Made by a program: the position numbers and the translations under genes
Notes under the pieces: model-generated
Told to the model about the DNA's origin: nothing
Databases searched by the model: none
What the model saw: the letters and a program-made list of their open reading frames with translations, nothing else
NCBI RefSeq assembly: GCF_028858535.1
Contig: NZ_JAPMOU010000002.1
Span: 1-64,000 of the forward strand
Reading direction: 5' to 3'
Length of the DNA stretch: 64,000 bases
Source: Spartinivicinus poritis
GTDB lineage: Bacteria; Pseudomonadota; Gammaproteobacteria; Pseudomonadales; Zooshikellaceae
Part shown: piece after piece, positions 1-8,359 of the stretch
Layout of the letters: every line of letters begins with the position of its first letter
Position numbering within the stretch: the first letter of the stretch is position 1

Positions 1-288
1 TACCTTCTCAATCAAATTGCCATACTGTTCAAATATACAGCAGCTAATGGCTTAGGTATAGTGATAATTAGGAAAAAATATCAACTATCATCAACTCAAG
101 TTATTCAAGAGCTGATGCTTCCAACCAATATTGATGACTATTTTGGATTTAATAAACACTCAGATAAAAATATTATAAATTCATTTAGAGAGTTATTTGA
201 GGAAATAAAAGAAAGCAGTAAGTATTCAAGAATATTGAAAAAATATTCATATTATAAGTCAGGGGAATTTAAAAGTGATACTCGATAA
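1..288 (+). CDS. C-terminal part of an unrecognised protein, cut by the left window edge
   Basis: Frame 1 is open from the first base to a TAA at 286-288. A GTG at 61 could start a 75-residue protein, but the frame has no stop upstream of it and no clear ribosome binding site precedes it, so the codons probably continue a longer gene that begins before the window. The visible product is lysine- and tyrosine-rich with no signal peptide, membrane segment or motif I recognise. It ends 33 bases before the stop of the convergent gene on the minus strand. No function can be assigned. Confidence 0.5.
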   Translation, partial: YLLNQIAILFKYTAANGLGIVIIRKKYQLSSTQVIQELMLPTNIDDYFGFNKHSDKNIINSFRELFEEIKESSKYSRILKKYSYYKSGEFKSDTR

Positions 289-320
289 AAATAATAAAGC
301 AGCGCGGGTGCCTGGAGAGT

Positions 321-1094
321 TTAGTTATGCGCTGGTTCATACAACCCCATTCTTGAATTTTGCAAAATTTGATTGACTTTACCGCTCTTTGTTAGCTGCT
401 TAAGACCTCGATTAAAGTCATTAATAATTTTTTGGGCATCAAGGGTTTTTTTCGAAATAAGTAGGTGGTTGTAGCTGACTTGAAATGGTTTTTGATGATA
501 AATAAACTGATTGACCAGCTCAGGTTTAAATAGTGAGCGTAATTTATAATAGGCGACTTCAATATTCTCTAAAGTGATGTCGGTGCGTCCAGCCAGTATC
601 ATCTTAAAACACTGATCAATGTCGTTGACAAAACTAACATGTAATTTGCCAACTCTGATGGCACGATGGAATTCATGGGTGTAAGTAAAGCCTCTTAAGG
701 CACAAATTCTAATTCCTGCGAGATCATCCAGGGTATTCCAATCAAATTGGTATTCTCTCAAATAAATCCACACCACTTTTTCAGGCAGAATGGGGTGACT
801 GTATATATGGTCAATTTTTCGATCTTCAGAATTGAACCATTGGGCGGTACCATCAACATTACCAATTTTGGAAAGGTAATAGGCTTTTGGCCATGGTAAA
901 AAAACAAAATCAACTTGATAGCCAACTTCTGCAAATGCTTCTGTTATGATTTTTGGCATTAAACCATAATGTTTAAAGGCTGCAGAGTTGTAAGGAGGGT
1001 ATTCTCCTGTCGATAGTGTAATTGGCTCTGCCGCAAACAAGCCAATGGTTTTGACTAATAGCAGTATATAAAGAGCTAGCTTAGGAAATTTCAT
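321..1094 (-). CDS. Periplasmic solute-binding protein, family 3 (orphan)
   Basis: The product has 257 residues: a signal peptide ending near AAE (residues 21-23), then a family-3 solute-binding fold. The N-terminal part has the family's typical EYPPY motif and a G-x-PWPKAYYL stretch, as seen in polar amino-acid binding proteins. Such proteins bind small polar ligands in the periplasm and normally pass them to an ABC permease. No permease or ATPase gene is adjacent, so it is an orphan, like the three related genes at 35718, 42061 and 44244. It may serve a permease encoded elsewhere or act as a sensor input. The ligand cannot be predicted from sequence. Confidence 0.8.
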   Translation of the reverse strand: MKFPKLALYILLLVKTIGLFAAEPITLSTGEYPPYNSAAFKHYGLMPKIITEAFAEVGYQVDFVFLPWPKAYYLSKIGNVDGTAQWFNSEDRKIDHIYSHPILPEKVVWIYLREYQFDWNTLDDLAGIRICALRGFTYTHEFHRAIRVGKLHVSFVNDIDQCFKMILAGRTDITLENIEVAYYKLRSLFKPELVNQFIYHQKPFQVSYNHLLISKKTLDAQKIINDFNRGLKQLTKSGKVNQILQNSRMGLYEPAHN

Positions 1095-1137
1095 TCAACA
1101 ACCTGCCAGAAACCAATCAGCTAATGAGTACATTATA

Positions 1138-1173
1138 GGGCACTAATAATTGTTTACAGTCTCTGGCCTTCTG
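1138..1173. repeat. Single arm of the dispersed GGGCACC/AATAATTGTTT repeat
   Basis: This 36-base stretch contains GGGCACTAATAATTGTTTAC followed by a match to the CTCTGGCCTTC segment of the 39718-39959 element in reverse complement. It lies between two minus-strand genes. No partner arm is seen nearby, so it is a decayed or half copy of the family. Confidence 0.5.
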
Positions 1174-1204
1174 AAAGCTTCCCTAAGAGTTACAAAACTA
1201 TATT

Positions 1205-2206
1205 TTATTTTACTTCAAAGCCATAACAATAGGGGTCATCTGCATCTACCCAAATGGTATTATGACCATACACTTTTGCCCACCCTTGGATACTAGGCAA
1301 AATAGCAGGGTAACTGCCTACTTCAGTGATTGCTTCTACTCGTCCTTCAAATAAGCTCCCGATAATACTTTCGTGAATAAATTGATCCCCTGCCATTAAT
1401 TTACTTTTTGCTACCCATTGAGCCATTCGAGCACTGGTACCCGTACCACAAGGGGAGCGATCAATGGCCCGATCACCATAAAATACAGCGTTACGCGCTG
1501 TCGCATTGGGTTGAGTAGGTGTACCTGTCCATAATACATGGCTAACACCTTTTACTGTACTGTCCAATGGGTGAATACAGTCAACCACTTCATTGAGCTT
1601 TTGTCGTATAACTGGACTATATAAAAGCAGCTTATCGACAGTAATCGATGACAGCCCGTTATAATTAGGTTGAGGGTCAATAATCGCATAGTAATTACCC
1701 CCATAAGCAATATCGATTATTAACTCGCCTAACTCAGGACAGTTGATGACTACTTCTGAATGCGCAAGGTAAGCAGGCACATTGAAAATTCGGACGGCAG
1801 TGATTTTATTATTTGTTTGCTGATATTCAACACGCACCTGTCCTGCAGGGACATCTAACATTAACTGGCCTGGGGTTTTGGGCTGAATAATGCCATGCTC
1901 CAGTGCGGCAGTCACGGTACCGATGGTTCCATGTCCACACATAGGTAAACAGCCGCTGGTCTCCACAAATAAAATGGCGGCATCAGCTGCCTCACTGCAA
2001 GGGGGATATACGATGGCACCTGACATCATGGAATGGCCTCGAGGCTCAAACATAAGCGCCTGACGAATCCAGTCATGATGCTGCAAAAAATCCTGGCGTT
2101 TTTCGCTCATGGTATTGCCCTTTAATGTTGGGGCTCCACTTGCAATTAACCGAACAGGATTGCCACAGGTGTGGGCATCGACACAAAAGAAAGTTCCTTT
2201 TCGCAT
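1205..2206 (-). CDS. 4-hydroxyproline 2-epimerase (proline racemase family)
   Basis: The 333-residue product is a full-length proline racemase superfamily member. Both catalytic cysteines are visible: C90 in MCGHGTIG and C253 in SPCGTGTSA. Keeping both cysteines is typical of racemases and epimerases, whereas trans-3-hydroxyproline dehydratases carry threonine at the second position. The epimerase converts trans-4-hydroxy-L-proline to cis-4-hydroxy-D-proline in the cytoplasm. The divergent gene at 2334 encodes an FAD-dependent D-amino-acid-dehydrogenase-like protein that would oxidise this product, so the two form the first two steps of hydroxyproline catabolism. The later pathway genes (deaminase, dehydrogenase) are not in the window. 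Proline racemase is possible but less likely given the partner gene. Confidence 0.85.
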   Translation of the reverse strand: MRKGTFFCVDAHTCGNPVRLIASGAPTLKGNTMSEKRQDFLQHHDWIRQALMFEPRGHSMMSGAIVYPPCSEAADAAILFVETSGCLPMCGHGTIGTVTAALEHGIIQPKTPGQLMLDVPAGQVRVEYQQTNNKITAVRIFNVPAYLAHSEVVINCPELGELIIDIAYGGNYYAIIDPQPNYNGLSSITVDKLLLYSPVIRQKLNEVVDCIHPLDSTVKGVSHVLWTGTPTQPNATARNAVFYGDRAIDRSPCGTGTSARMAQWVAKSKLMAGDQFIHESIIGSLFEGRVEAITEVGSYPAILPSIQGWAKVYGHNTIWVDADDPYCYGFEVK

Positions 2207-2286
2207 AGCATTTTATCGTTTGTTTTATTAGTTTGCTTTGGCAGTTGTATTCAATTTTTAACTTTAGGGTACCTTTAATAGACAGG

Positions 2287-2305
2287 TCGTGTACAGTGTA
2301 TACGA
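2287..2305. promoter_or_regulatory. 19-bp imperfect palindrome, candidate operator
   Basis: TCGTGTAC-AGT-GTATACGA has 8-base arms with a single mismatch. It sits in the 127-bp gap between the divergently transcribed epimerase and dehydrogenase, 28 bases upstream of the dehydrogenase start. The GTATAC core resembles operators of FCD-type GntR regulators, which often control hydroxyproline operons. The assignment to that family is inference, as no regulator gene is adjacent. Confidence 0.45.
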
Positions 2306-2333
2306 TATAACATGGAAGGTAAGGATTAATCAA

Positions 2334-3608
2334 ATGGAACAGCAGACAACAATTGATGTAGCTGTGGTTGGTGCAGGTATTGTGGGAATTTGCTGTGCCT
2401 GTTACTTAAGGCAAGCAGGGCTAAAGGTCTTATTGTTAGATCGCCTGCCACCTGCTGAAGGAGCATCAAAAGGGAATGCCGGCCACTTTGCCACAGAGCA
2501 GGTGTTACCCTTGGCTTCTCCCCATATTTTGACCAAAATCCCTGCCATGTTATTTAATCCATTAGGGCCTGTGGCTATTCAGTGGCAATATTTACCACAG
2601 ATTTTTCCCTGGTTGTTACGATTTATCTGGCAAGCCCGTGCGTATTGCTTTAAGCAAAATATATTTGCATTACAAGCCTTAAATGAGCAAGCATTAACGA
2701 GTTACCAAACATTATTAAAAGCAGCGGGTATTGAGCACCTGGTAAAAACCAATGGCTCAATGGTCGTATTTGAGTCACCAACTCGTTTTAAAGCCAGTCA
2801 GTTACAATTTGAACTGATGGCTGACCACGGTGTGTCTATCAATTACCTAAATGGAGAACAGGTAAGAGAGCAAGAACCCAACCTTAGCAGACAAGTGACA
2901 GCAGGCGTGTTATTTCCTGATACAGGGCACACGATTAACCCTTATCGTTTAGCGATGGCTTTATACGACTACTATCGGGGAATAGGGGGGGATTTTCAGT
3001 GTGCTAATGTCACAGGGTTATACAAAAATGGAGATGGTTGTGTCATTAAGGTACAAGCCACTCATCAGCCAGCTAATCATGAAGTTAACAGTCAGTATAA
3101 AGTACCAAGACTAGTATTAACGACAGGAGCTTGGTCTAAACAGTGGGTACAACAATTGACGGGAATTAAGGTGCCATTAGATACTGAGCGTGGCTATCAC
3201 TTAATGGTACCAAGTGCAGGTCATATGTTAAATATGGCAGTCTCTTCTGGTGAGCGAAAATTTATTATGACACCGATGGAAGAAGGCTTACGTTTAGCTG
3301 GAACAGTTGAGTTTGCTGGATTACAAAGGCCTGCGAATATGAAGCGGGCGGATATTTTATTTCATCATGCCAAAGCACTATTGCCGGAGTTACCCAATCA
3401 ACAAGGGGAACGCTGGATGGGCTTTAGACCTTCATTACCCGATTCATTACCGGTGATTGACCAAGATGGGCCCGTTTATTTTGCATTTGGCCACCAACAC
3501 TTGGGTTTAACCTTGGCAGCGATAACCGGTCAGTTAATTCAGGAAATGATTCAACGTGCAAAACCAAGTGTGAATTTAACCCCTTACCGGGTTACACGAT
3601 TTGGTTGA
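2334..3608 (+). CDS. FAD-dependent D-amino-acid (D-hydroxyproline) dehydrogenase
   Basis: From ATG 2334 the product has 424 residues. That start is preferred because AAGGA lies at 2321-2325 and the protein then begins a few residues before the dinucleotide-binding motif VVGAGIVG; a start at 2289 would lie inside the palindrome. The protein is a DAO-family flavoprotein like DadA, with the GxGxxG motif at the N-terminus and a C-terminal FAD-contacting region containing FGHQHLGLT. It would oxidise cis-4-hydroxy-D-proline to the pyrroline product and pass electrons to the respiratory chain. Pairing with the epimerase supports this substrate. A general D-amino-acid dehydrogenase remains possible. 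Confidence 0.8.
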   Translation: MEQQTTIDVAVVGAGIVGICCACYLRQAGLKVLLLDRLPPAEGASKGNAGHFATEQVLPLASPHILTKIPAMLFNPLGPVAIQWQYLPQIFPWLLRFIWQARAYCFKQNIFALQALNEQALTSYQTLLKAAGIEHLVKTNGSMVVFESPTRFKASQLQFELMADHGVSINYLNGEQVREQEPNLSRQVTAGVLFPDTGHTINPYRLAMALYDYYRGIGGDFQCANVTGLYKNGDGCVIKVQATHQPANHEVNSQYKVPRLVLTTGAWSKQWVQQLTGIKVPLDTERGYHLMVPSAGHMLNMAVSSGERKFIMTPMEEGLRLAGTVEFAGLQRPANMKRADILFHHAKALLPELPNQQGERWMGFRPSLPDSLPVIDQDGPVYFAFGHQHLGLTLAAITGQLIQEMIQRAKPSVNLTPYRVTRFG

Positions 3609-3708
3609 TTTTGTCATTTATTTGTGATTAAAAATTCATCATAAAGACATTATAAAGCTTGTAAAGCATCATGGATATTAAATTTAGAATAATTCTCGAT
3701 GTTATCAG

Positions 3709-3736
3709 TTGACTTTAAAGTAATTAGATCTAAATT
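3709..3736 (+). promoter_or_regulatory. Candidate sigma-70 promoter for the eCIS operon
   Basis: TTGACT at 3709-3714 is followed after 16 bases by TAAATT at 3731-3736, giving a near-consensus -35 and a weaker -10. It lies 112 bp upstream of the first eCIS gene, in the 239-bp AT-rich gap after the dehydrogenase. No other regulatory site stands out there. Confidence 0.4.
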
Positions 3737-3847
3737 AATATTTTAGAAGGAAAGATGACTTTATATTCTTAGTGTTGTATTTGTTAGGAGCTGGATTTGC
3801 TCAGTGTTATGGCTTTTGCTTAATATTATACTGTAAGGCTGCCTCAC

Positions 3848-4402
3848 ATGATCGACGAGTCGGTAAAGTTTATAGTTGGTCAGCTTAACCAAAGCCTTAA
3901 AGCTCAATATGATGTATCTGAGGATATGGTTATTATCTCTAACCTTTCGGATAAGTCAGCCGTTTTTACTAATAACCATTTAGTCGCAATGTTAGTCAAC
4001 ATTGAGCGTGATACTTATCCGCAGCATAGTATAGGCAATAAACATTATAATGTTTTAAATGGTAAGCGCCCTGTTTTTCTTAATCTTTATTTAATGTTCA
4101 TTGCAACTCATGAAGGAGAGAAGTATATAGAAGCATTGAGATTTATTTCCAGTACGATCGAATTTTTTCAAGATAACCCTGTATTTGAGCGTTCAGCTTA
4201 TGCTGAAGTACCAAGCTCAATTGAAAAAATGATATTGGATATTGAAAACTTAAATTTAAGAGAGCTTCACAATATATGGACATTGGTGACTGGCCGTTAC
4301 ATGCCTTCTGTATTATATCGGGTTAGAACGATACCATTTGATAATGGTATGACCAGGCCTGTGACCACTATTAAAGAAACAGATAGTCGTGTAATAAAGT
4401 AA
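3848..4402 (+). CDS. eCIS tube terminator/cap protein, DUF4255 (Afp16/Pvc16 N-domain type)
   Basis: The 184-residue product matches the DUF4255 family: an N-terminal helix of the form IDESVKFIVGQLN, then a Y-N-V-L-N-G-x-R-P-V-FLNLYLMF core and a C-terminal YMPSVLYRVR strand. In Afp and PVC particles the protein with this domain (Afp16/Pvc16) caps the distal end and stops tube growth. In Afp it is the last structural gene; here it is first. TAAGG at 3832-3836 serves as ribosome binding site. Protein length is that of the bare domain with no C-terminal extension. Confidence 0.85.
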   Translation: MIDESVKFIVGQLNQSLKAQYDVSEDMVIISNLSDKSAVFTNNHLVAMLVNIERDTYPQHSIGNKHYNVLNGKRPVFLNLYLMFIATHEGEKYIEALRFISSTIEFFQDNPVFERSAYAEVPSSIEKMILDIENLNLRELHNIWTLVTGRYMPSVLYRVRTIPFDNGMTRPVTTIKETDSRVIK

Positions 4403-4491
4403 AACTAATAAATTTAACAGTTTTTGCTGGAAACATAATATAGCCAAAGCGAATGGCTTTTAGGGGCGGCCGTCGAGCGATGAGTTCCAAC

Positions 4492-4583
4492 CAGCATTCT
4501 TTTTATAAATTAAGGATGCTGTCGTAAGTCTTGCAGTAGCAGACTTACCCCCATGAGTTTATGTTTTTATAAATGATTGGGGT
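4492..4583 (+). ncRNA. Hairpin-rich untranslated segment inside the eCIS operon
   Basis: Three consecutive hairpins can be folded by eye in the 228-bp gap between the first two eCIS genes. The first pairs CAGCATTCTT (4492-4501) with AAGGATGCTG (4512-4521) through one G-U. The second pairs GTAAGTCT (4524-4531) perfectly with AGACTTAC (4541-4548). The third pairs CCCCA (4549-4553) with TGGGG (4578-4582), plus an inner TTTAT/ATAAA. None is followed directly by a long T-run. It may be a processing site, attenuator, cis-regulatory RNA or small RNA. I do not recognise a known class. Confidence 0.45.
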
Positions 4584-4630
4584 GAAGAGCGACGACAACA
4601 AACCCTAAAAATCATTCGGGAAGGGTATAA

Positions 4631-5587
4631 ATGGCACAATATCAGCCGTTGCTAAATTTAGTGATTTGCCATGAATATTACCAGGGGGGAATTCCAAGTC
4701 AGCATATAGACTATAAAATACATGAGAGCTCAATGAGGCTAATGAAGAACTTAGGCCTGCTGAGTCATCTTGCTGACAGTGAAGTGGCATTTTTTTATGA
4801 CGGAGTTGCTGAGCAACGGGAAAAAATCACAAACTACCTATCCTATTGCAAGCAAAACCACAGGGCTGAGAAAACACTTACCCTCTTAGTAAAAATAACT
4901 GATACAGCATTTTATTATTGTACTGCCATCAATGCTAGCCCAGCAGAGGGTATCTTCTACTTTGAAGATACTGAGCTATTACAAAAGCCGTCGACAGATG
5001 GAAACACATGCATATACAAAAAAGCGTACATAAGCAGAAAAGATAGTCGGGTTGTTAATTTATTAAGTGACACTACTCGCATCAGGGGCCAGGATACTGT
5101 AATTATTAAAGTCGACTTATGTTATTGGTTGCATAAGGCTTTATTTGATGAAAGTGAAAATGAACAAAAAACGCTTTATTTGAATTTTGCTTCTCAGCAT
5201 TACTATTGGCTCTATTCAATTTTTGTGGGAGAGCGGCTGTATAATGAAGTAACAAGTAATAATCAGGATGATCTACTATTTATTGAAACTGTTCCAGCTA
5301 AAAACCTATCAGCAGCGCATACGCTGGAAAGTCAAGATGCTACAATAAGCTTTACACGAATGAATGGTGTTCAGAAAATAGGTAACCCCTTTGTCATTCA
5401 TTTTATTTCTAAACAAACTATTCGTTGTGTAAATAGACAAGCATTTAAAGTGAGACTGAAAAAACGTAATGGCGTGACCGTAAAAACACTAATGGAGTCT
5501 TTGCCGCATCCTCAATATAGCCATCAAGAAAAATTAACGATGGATGGCAAAGCAACAACTGTTTTATCTGTACATATGAAGCTATAG
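4631..5587 (+). CDS. eCIS-associated protein of unknown function
   Basis: This 318-residue protein has a strong ribosome binding site (GGAAGGG, 5 bases before ATG). It starts with a LLNLVICHEYYQGG segment and is predicted mainly beta with no signal peptide or membrane segment. Proteins beginning with a similar H-x-YY motif occur in contractile-injection and adhesin loci as far as I recall, but their function is not known to me. Position between the cap and the sheath genes suggests a particle or assembly role. The gene contains no recognisable catalytic motif. Confidence 0.65.
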   Translation: MAQYQPLLNLVICHEYYQGGIPSQHIDYKIHESSMRLMKNLGLLSHLADSEVAFFYDGVAEQREKITNYLSYCKQNHRAEKTLTLLVKITDTAFYYCTAINASPAEGIFYFEDTELLQKPSTDGNTCIYKKAYISRKDSRVVNLLSDTTRIRGQDTVIIKVDLCYWLHKALFDESENEQKTLYLNFASQHYYWLYSIFVGERLYNEVTSNNQDDLLFIETVPAKNLSAAHTLESQDATISFTRMNGVQKIGNPFVIHFISKQTIRCVNRQAFKVRLKKRNGVTVKTLMESLPHPQYSHQEKLTMDGKATTVLSVHMKL

Positions 5588-5620
5588 CTTATTATATTCT
5601 TCATTGTGAAGATATGTAAT

Positions 5621-5638
5621 CAATTATTAGAGGTGCCC
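5621..5638. repeat. Single arm of the dispersed GGGCACC/AATAATTGTTT repeat
   Basis: CAATTATTAGAGGTGCCC is identical to the right arm end of the 39718-39959 element and, like it, is followed by TTAT. It stands 54 bases upstream of the sheath start codon. No convincing partner arm is present on the left. Confidence 0.5.
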
Positions 5639-5691
5639 TTATATACCCTGCACTTTGAGTATAAACAGTAACATTAACAAAGGATTGTCTT

Positions 5692-7344
5692 ATGGCTGCT
5701 CCAATGAAAACGCCAGGCGTTTATATAGTCGAAAAAGATGCATTTCCAAATTCTGCTGTAGAAGTTGCTACAGCCGTACCTGCCTTTATTGGTCATACTG
5801 AAAAAGCCGAGATAAAAGGAAAGTCTCTTACTAATCAACCGGTCAGACTCAGCTCCTTAGCTGAATACTTGTCATTGTTTGGTGGGGCACCAAAAACCAC
5901 TTTTTCACTCAGTAAAAATGCAGGGAGCAGTGGAGCCAGTGCTAGCGCTAGTGCAAGTTCAGCTGACAGTGAGGAAGGAAGTGAAGCAGCACCAGCGGCT
6001 GCTTCTGCTGCGTCGGCAACACCACCAACGATTACCATTAAAGGCCAGGGTTATGATGTAGATCCAAAGACCAAGGATTATCTATTTTTTAATGCAATCC
6101 GGTTATTTTTTGAAAATGGTGGTGGACCTTGTTACATCGTATCTGTCGGTGATTATAATACCGATTATGAATTGGACCGGATGAGGGGGGGGCTCAATGG
6201 GCTGATTAGAGAACAAGAACCCACCATGATTATCATTCCTGAAGCCATCAAACTAAAAGAGCCCGACTGTATTACTTTGCAACAGGCAATGTTGGCCCAT
6301 TGCGGTGGAAAAATGAAAAATCGGGTAGCTATTTTAGATATATATAATGGCTATCTAGGGCGACAGCCAGACTATGATCCTATTGCAGAATTTAGAAATA
6401 ATATCGGTGTGAATTATCTGGACTTTAGTGCTGCCTACTACCCCTGGGTGCATACAACAATTGTTCAAGATAATGCAGTTAGTTATGAAAATGTAGACAA
6501 AGAGTCAATATCCGTTTTGCAGGAATTGTTAAAAACTGAATTGATTGCGCCTTTAGATGACGAATTGGGCAAGTTAAAACCTGGAGATGCAGAAGACGAT
6601 GCAAGAAAAGTTAAGCTGGAAGAACTAAAGACTGCATATGACGGATATATTACCCAACTGTCGGCTGATGACTTAACCGATGTACAAAAAAGCAGCCTGA
6701 ATAAAGCACTACTACAGTTAAGTCCGAGTTTCCGTCAGATTGTAGCTGAAATTAAATTGCAGCTGAATCTGTTACCACCGAGTGCAGCAATGGCCGGGGT
6801 AATTACGATGGTGGATAATGAACGAGGGGTTTGGAAAGCACCCGCTAATGTCAGTTTAAGTTCAGTGGTTCAACCTGCGGTGGATATCACCCACGATGAG
6901 CAAGAAGATTTAAATGTAACGCCACAAGGTAAATCGATTAATGCTATTCGTAGTTTTATCAGTGAAGGCACACTGGTATGGGGTGCAAGAACCCTTGATG
7001 GTAATAGCCTGGACTGGCGTTATTTACAAGTACGCCGCACCATTATCATGTTAGAAGAATCGATTAAGCTCGCGGCTAAAGCCTATGTGTTTGAAAATAA
7101 TGTAGCGAATACCTGGGTGACCATGAAAGGAATGATCAATAATTTCCTAACCAGTATCTGGAAGCGTGGCGGGCTGGCCGGTACTACACCAGAATCAGCA
7201 TTTTTAGTCAGTGTTGGTCTGGGAGAAACCATGACACCGGAAGATATTTTAGAAGGTATTTTAAGAATTACAGTGAAAGTGGCTTTAGTGCGTCCAGCGG
7301 AATTTATTGAAATTACTTTCCAACAAAAAATGCAAGAATCCTGA
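5692..7344 (+). CDS. eCIS contractile sheath protein (Afp2/Pvc2-like)
   Basis: The 550-residue product opens with the sheath signature KTPGVYIVE and a VPAFIGHT segment and ends with the conserved sheath C-terminus (VLVSVGLGETMTPEDILEG-like region, here FLVSVGLGE, then IEITF). The C-terminal part (about 395-550) forms the inner sheath core that contacts the tube. Residues 77-113 are an alanine/serine/glutamate-rich low-complexity insert that is not normal for the fold and probably projects from the outer surface. Another helical insert spans about 255-345. Only one sheath gene is present, whereas Afp has three. AAAGGA precedes the ATG by 8 bases. Confidence 0.93.
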   Translation: MAAPMKTPGVYIVEKDAFPNSAVEVATAVPAFIGHTEKAEIKGKSLTNQPVRLSSLAEYLSLFGGAPKTTFSLSKNAGSSGASASASASSADSEEGSEAAPAAASAASATPPTITIKGQGYDVDPKTKDYLFFNAIRLFFENGGGPCYIVSVGDYNTDYELDRMRGGLNGLIREQEPTMIIIPEAIKLKEPDCITLQQAMLAHCGGKMKNRVAILDIYNGYLGRQPDYDPIAEFRNNIGVNYLDFSAAYYPWVHTTIVQDNAVSYENVDKESISVLQELLKTELIAPLDDELGKLKPGDAEDDARKVKLEELKTAYDGYITQLSADDLTDVQKSSLNKALLQLSPSFRQIVAEIKLQLNLLPPSAAMAGVITMVDNERGVWKAPANVSLSSVVQPAVDITHDEQEDLNVTPQGKSINAIRSFISEGTLVWGARTLDGNSLDWRYLQVRRTIIMLEESIKLAAKAYVFENNVANTWVTMKGMINNFLTSIWKRGGLAGTTPESAFLVSVGLGETMTPEDILEGILRITVKVALVRPAEFIEITFQQKMQES

Positions 7345-7387
7345 TTAACTAAGTAGATTATTTTAATGATTAGAAGGAGTACTAATC

Positions 7388-7852
7388 ATGGCAGACGATG
7401 GCTCAGCCCAAACCAGTAACGCCCAAATGTGGCCACTTCCTAAATTTTACTTTGAAGTAAAGTGGGATAGTGATGTCATGAGTTTCCAAGAAGTGAGTGG
7501 TTTGGATGTGGAAGCGCAACCGATTGAGTATCGAGCAGGTGATAGCCCTGTGCACAGTGTTGTGAATATGCCAGGGTTGAAAAAATACGGCAATATCACT
7601 ATGAAAAAGGGTGTATTTATTAAGGACAATAAATTCTGGGACTGGTTTAACCAGATCAAATTAAACACCATTAAACGTATTCCTTTAACGATTAGTTTAT
7701 TGGATGAAAGTGGTAGCCCAACAATGGTGTGGACAGTTAAAGATGCCTGGCCAACTAAAATATCGGGCACGGATTTGAAAGCAGAAGGTAACGAAGTGGC
7801 TGTAGAAAGTATTGAAATTGCCCATGCAGGGATCACGATTGCAAACAGTTAA
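7388..7852 (+). CDS. eCIS inner tube protein (Afp1/Pvc1-like, gp19 family)
   Basis: At 154 residues this is typical of the T4-like gp19/TIGR02241 tube family. It has the FYFEVKWDS start, the FQEVSGLDVE motif, the Y-R-AGD region and a C-terminal VESIEIAHAGI strand. Hexameric rings of this protein stack to form the inner tube that is driven into the target. GAAGGAG lies just before ATG 7388, consistent with high expression. It follows the sheath gene directly and shares motifs with the next gene. Confidence 0.93.
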   Translation: MADDGSAQTSNAQMWPLPKFYFEVKWDSDVMSFQEVSGLDVEAQPIEYRAGDSPVHSVVNMPGLKKYGNITMKKGVFIKDNKFWDWFNQIKLNTIKRIPLTISLLDESGSPTMVWTVKDAWPTKISGTDLKAEGNEVAVESIEIAHAGITIANS

Positions 7853-7882
7853 TGGAGAGATGAGTAATAAAAAGAGTTCGCC

Positions 7883-8350
7883 ATGTTAGACGATTTGTTG
7901 TTTGATGCCTATATTCCTCCAGTTTTTTATTTTTCGGTCTATGTTTCTGGGTTTTTAGGTGAAACCTCCTTTACTGAAGTGAGTGGTTTAGATTATACCA
8001 TCGCAACTGAAGCACTCAGTGAAGGAGGTTCTGAAGCAACTTATCAAGTCCCCAAGTCTGCATCACCCGTTACCTACAGTGACTTAGTATTAAAACGGGG
8101 CATTGCTTCAAGCGCATCTCAATTAGGACTGTGGTGTATTAATTGCACACAAAACTTAACCTCTAATAGCATTAAATCAAAAGATATTACTGTAACCCTG
8201 CTTAACCCTGATGGTTTGCCTGTTAGAGTCTGGTACTTTACCCAGGCATATCCAGTAAAATGGTCAGTCGACTCATTTAACTCAACTGAAAATAAACTAG
8301 CAATTGAAACCATTACCTTGAAGCATGGCGGGTTTACGCGAATACTGTAG
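7883..8350 (+). CDS. Second eCIS tube protein (Afp5/Pvc5-like, gp19 family)
   Basis: This 155-residue protein is a paralogue of the preceding tube protein, sharing F-x-EVSGLDY and a C-terminal IETITLKHGGF. In Afp and PVC the divergent tube copy (Afp5/Pvc5) forms the first ring or rings that join the tube to the spike and baseplate. That role is inferred here from family and gene order. The ribosome binding site is weak (AAAGAG). Confidence 0.88.
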   Translation: MLDDLLFDAYIPPVFYFSVYVSGFLGETSFTEVSGLDYTIATEALSEGGSEATYQVPKSASPVTYSDLVLKRGIASSASQLGLWCINCTQNLTSNSIKSKDITVTLLNPDGLPVRVWYFTQAYPVKWSVDSFNSTENKLAIETITLKHGGFTRIL

Positions 8351-8359
8351 GGGGTTATT

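Noticed and set aside
2073-2333. 86-residue minus-strand frame upstream of the epimerase
   Set aside because: It overlaps the epimerase start in another frame and spans the operator region; no family or binding site supports it.
3755-3772. Five-codon leader peptide (MTLYS) after a purine-rich site upstream of the eCIS
   Set aside because: The spacing to the purine-rich tract is too short, the peptide carries no run of one amino acid as in attenuators, and such frames are common by chance.
5835-6038. Antisense alanine-rich frame opposite the sheath insert
   Set aside because: It is created by the serine/alanine codon repeat on the coding strand and has no start signals.
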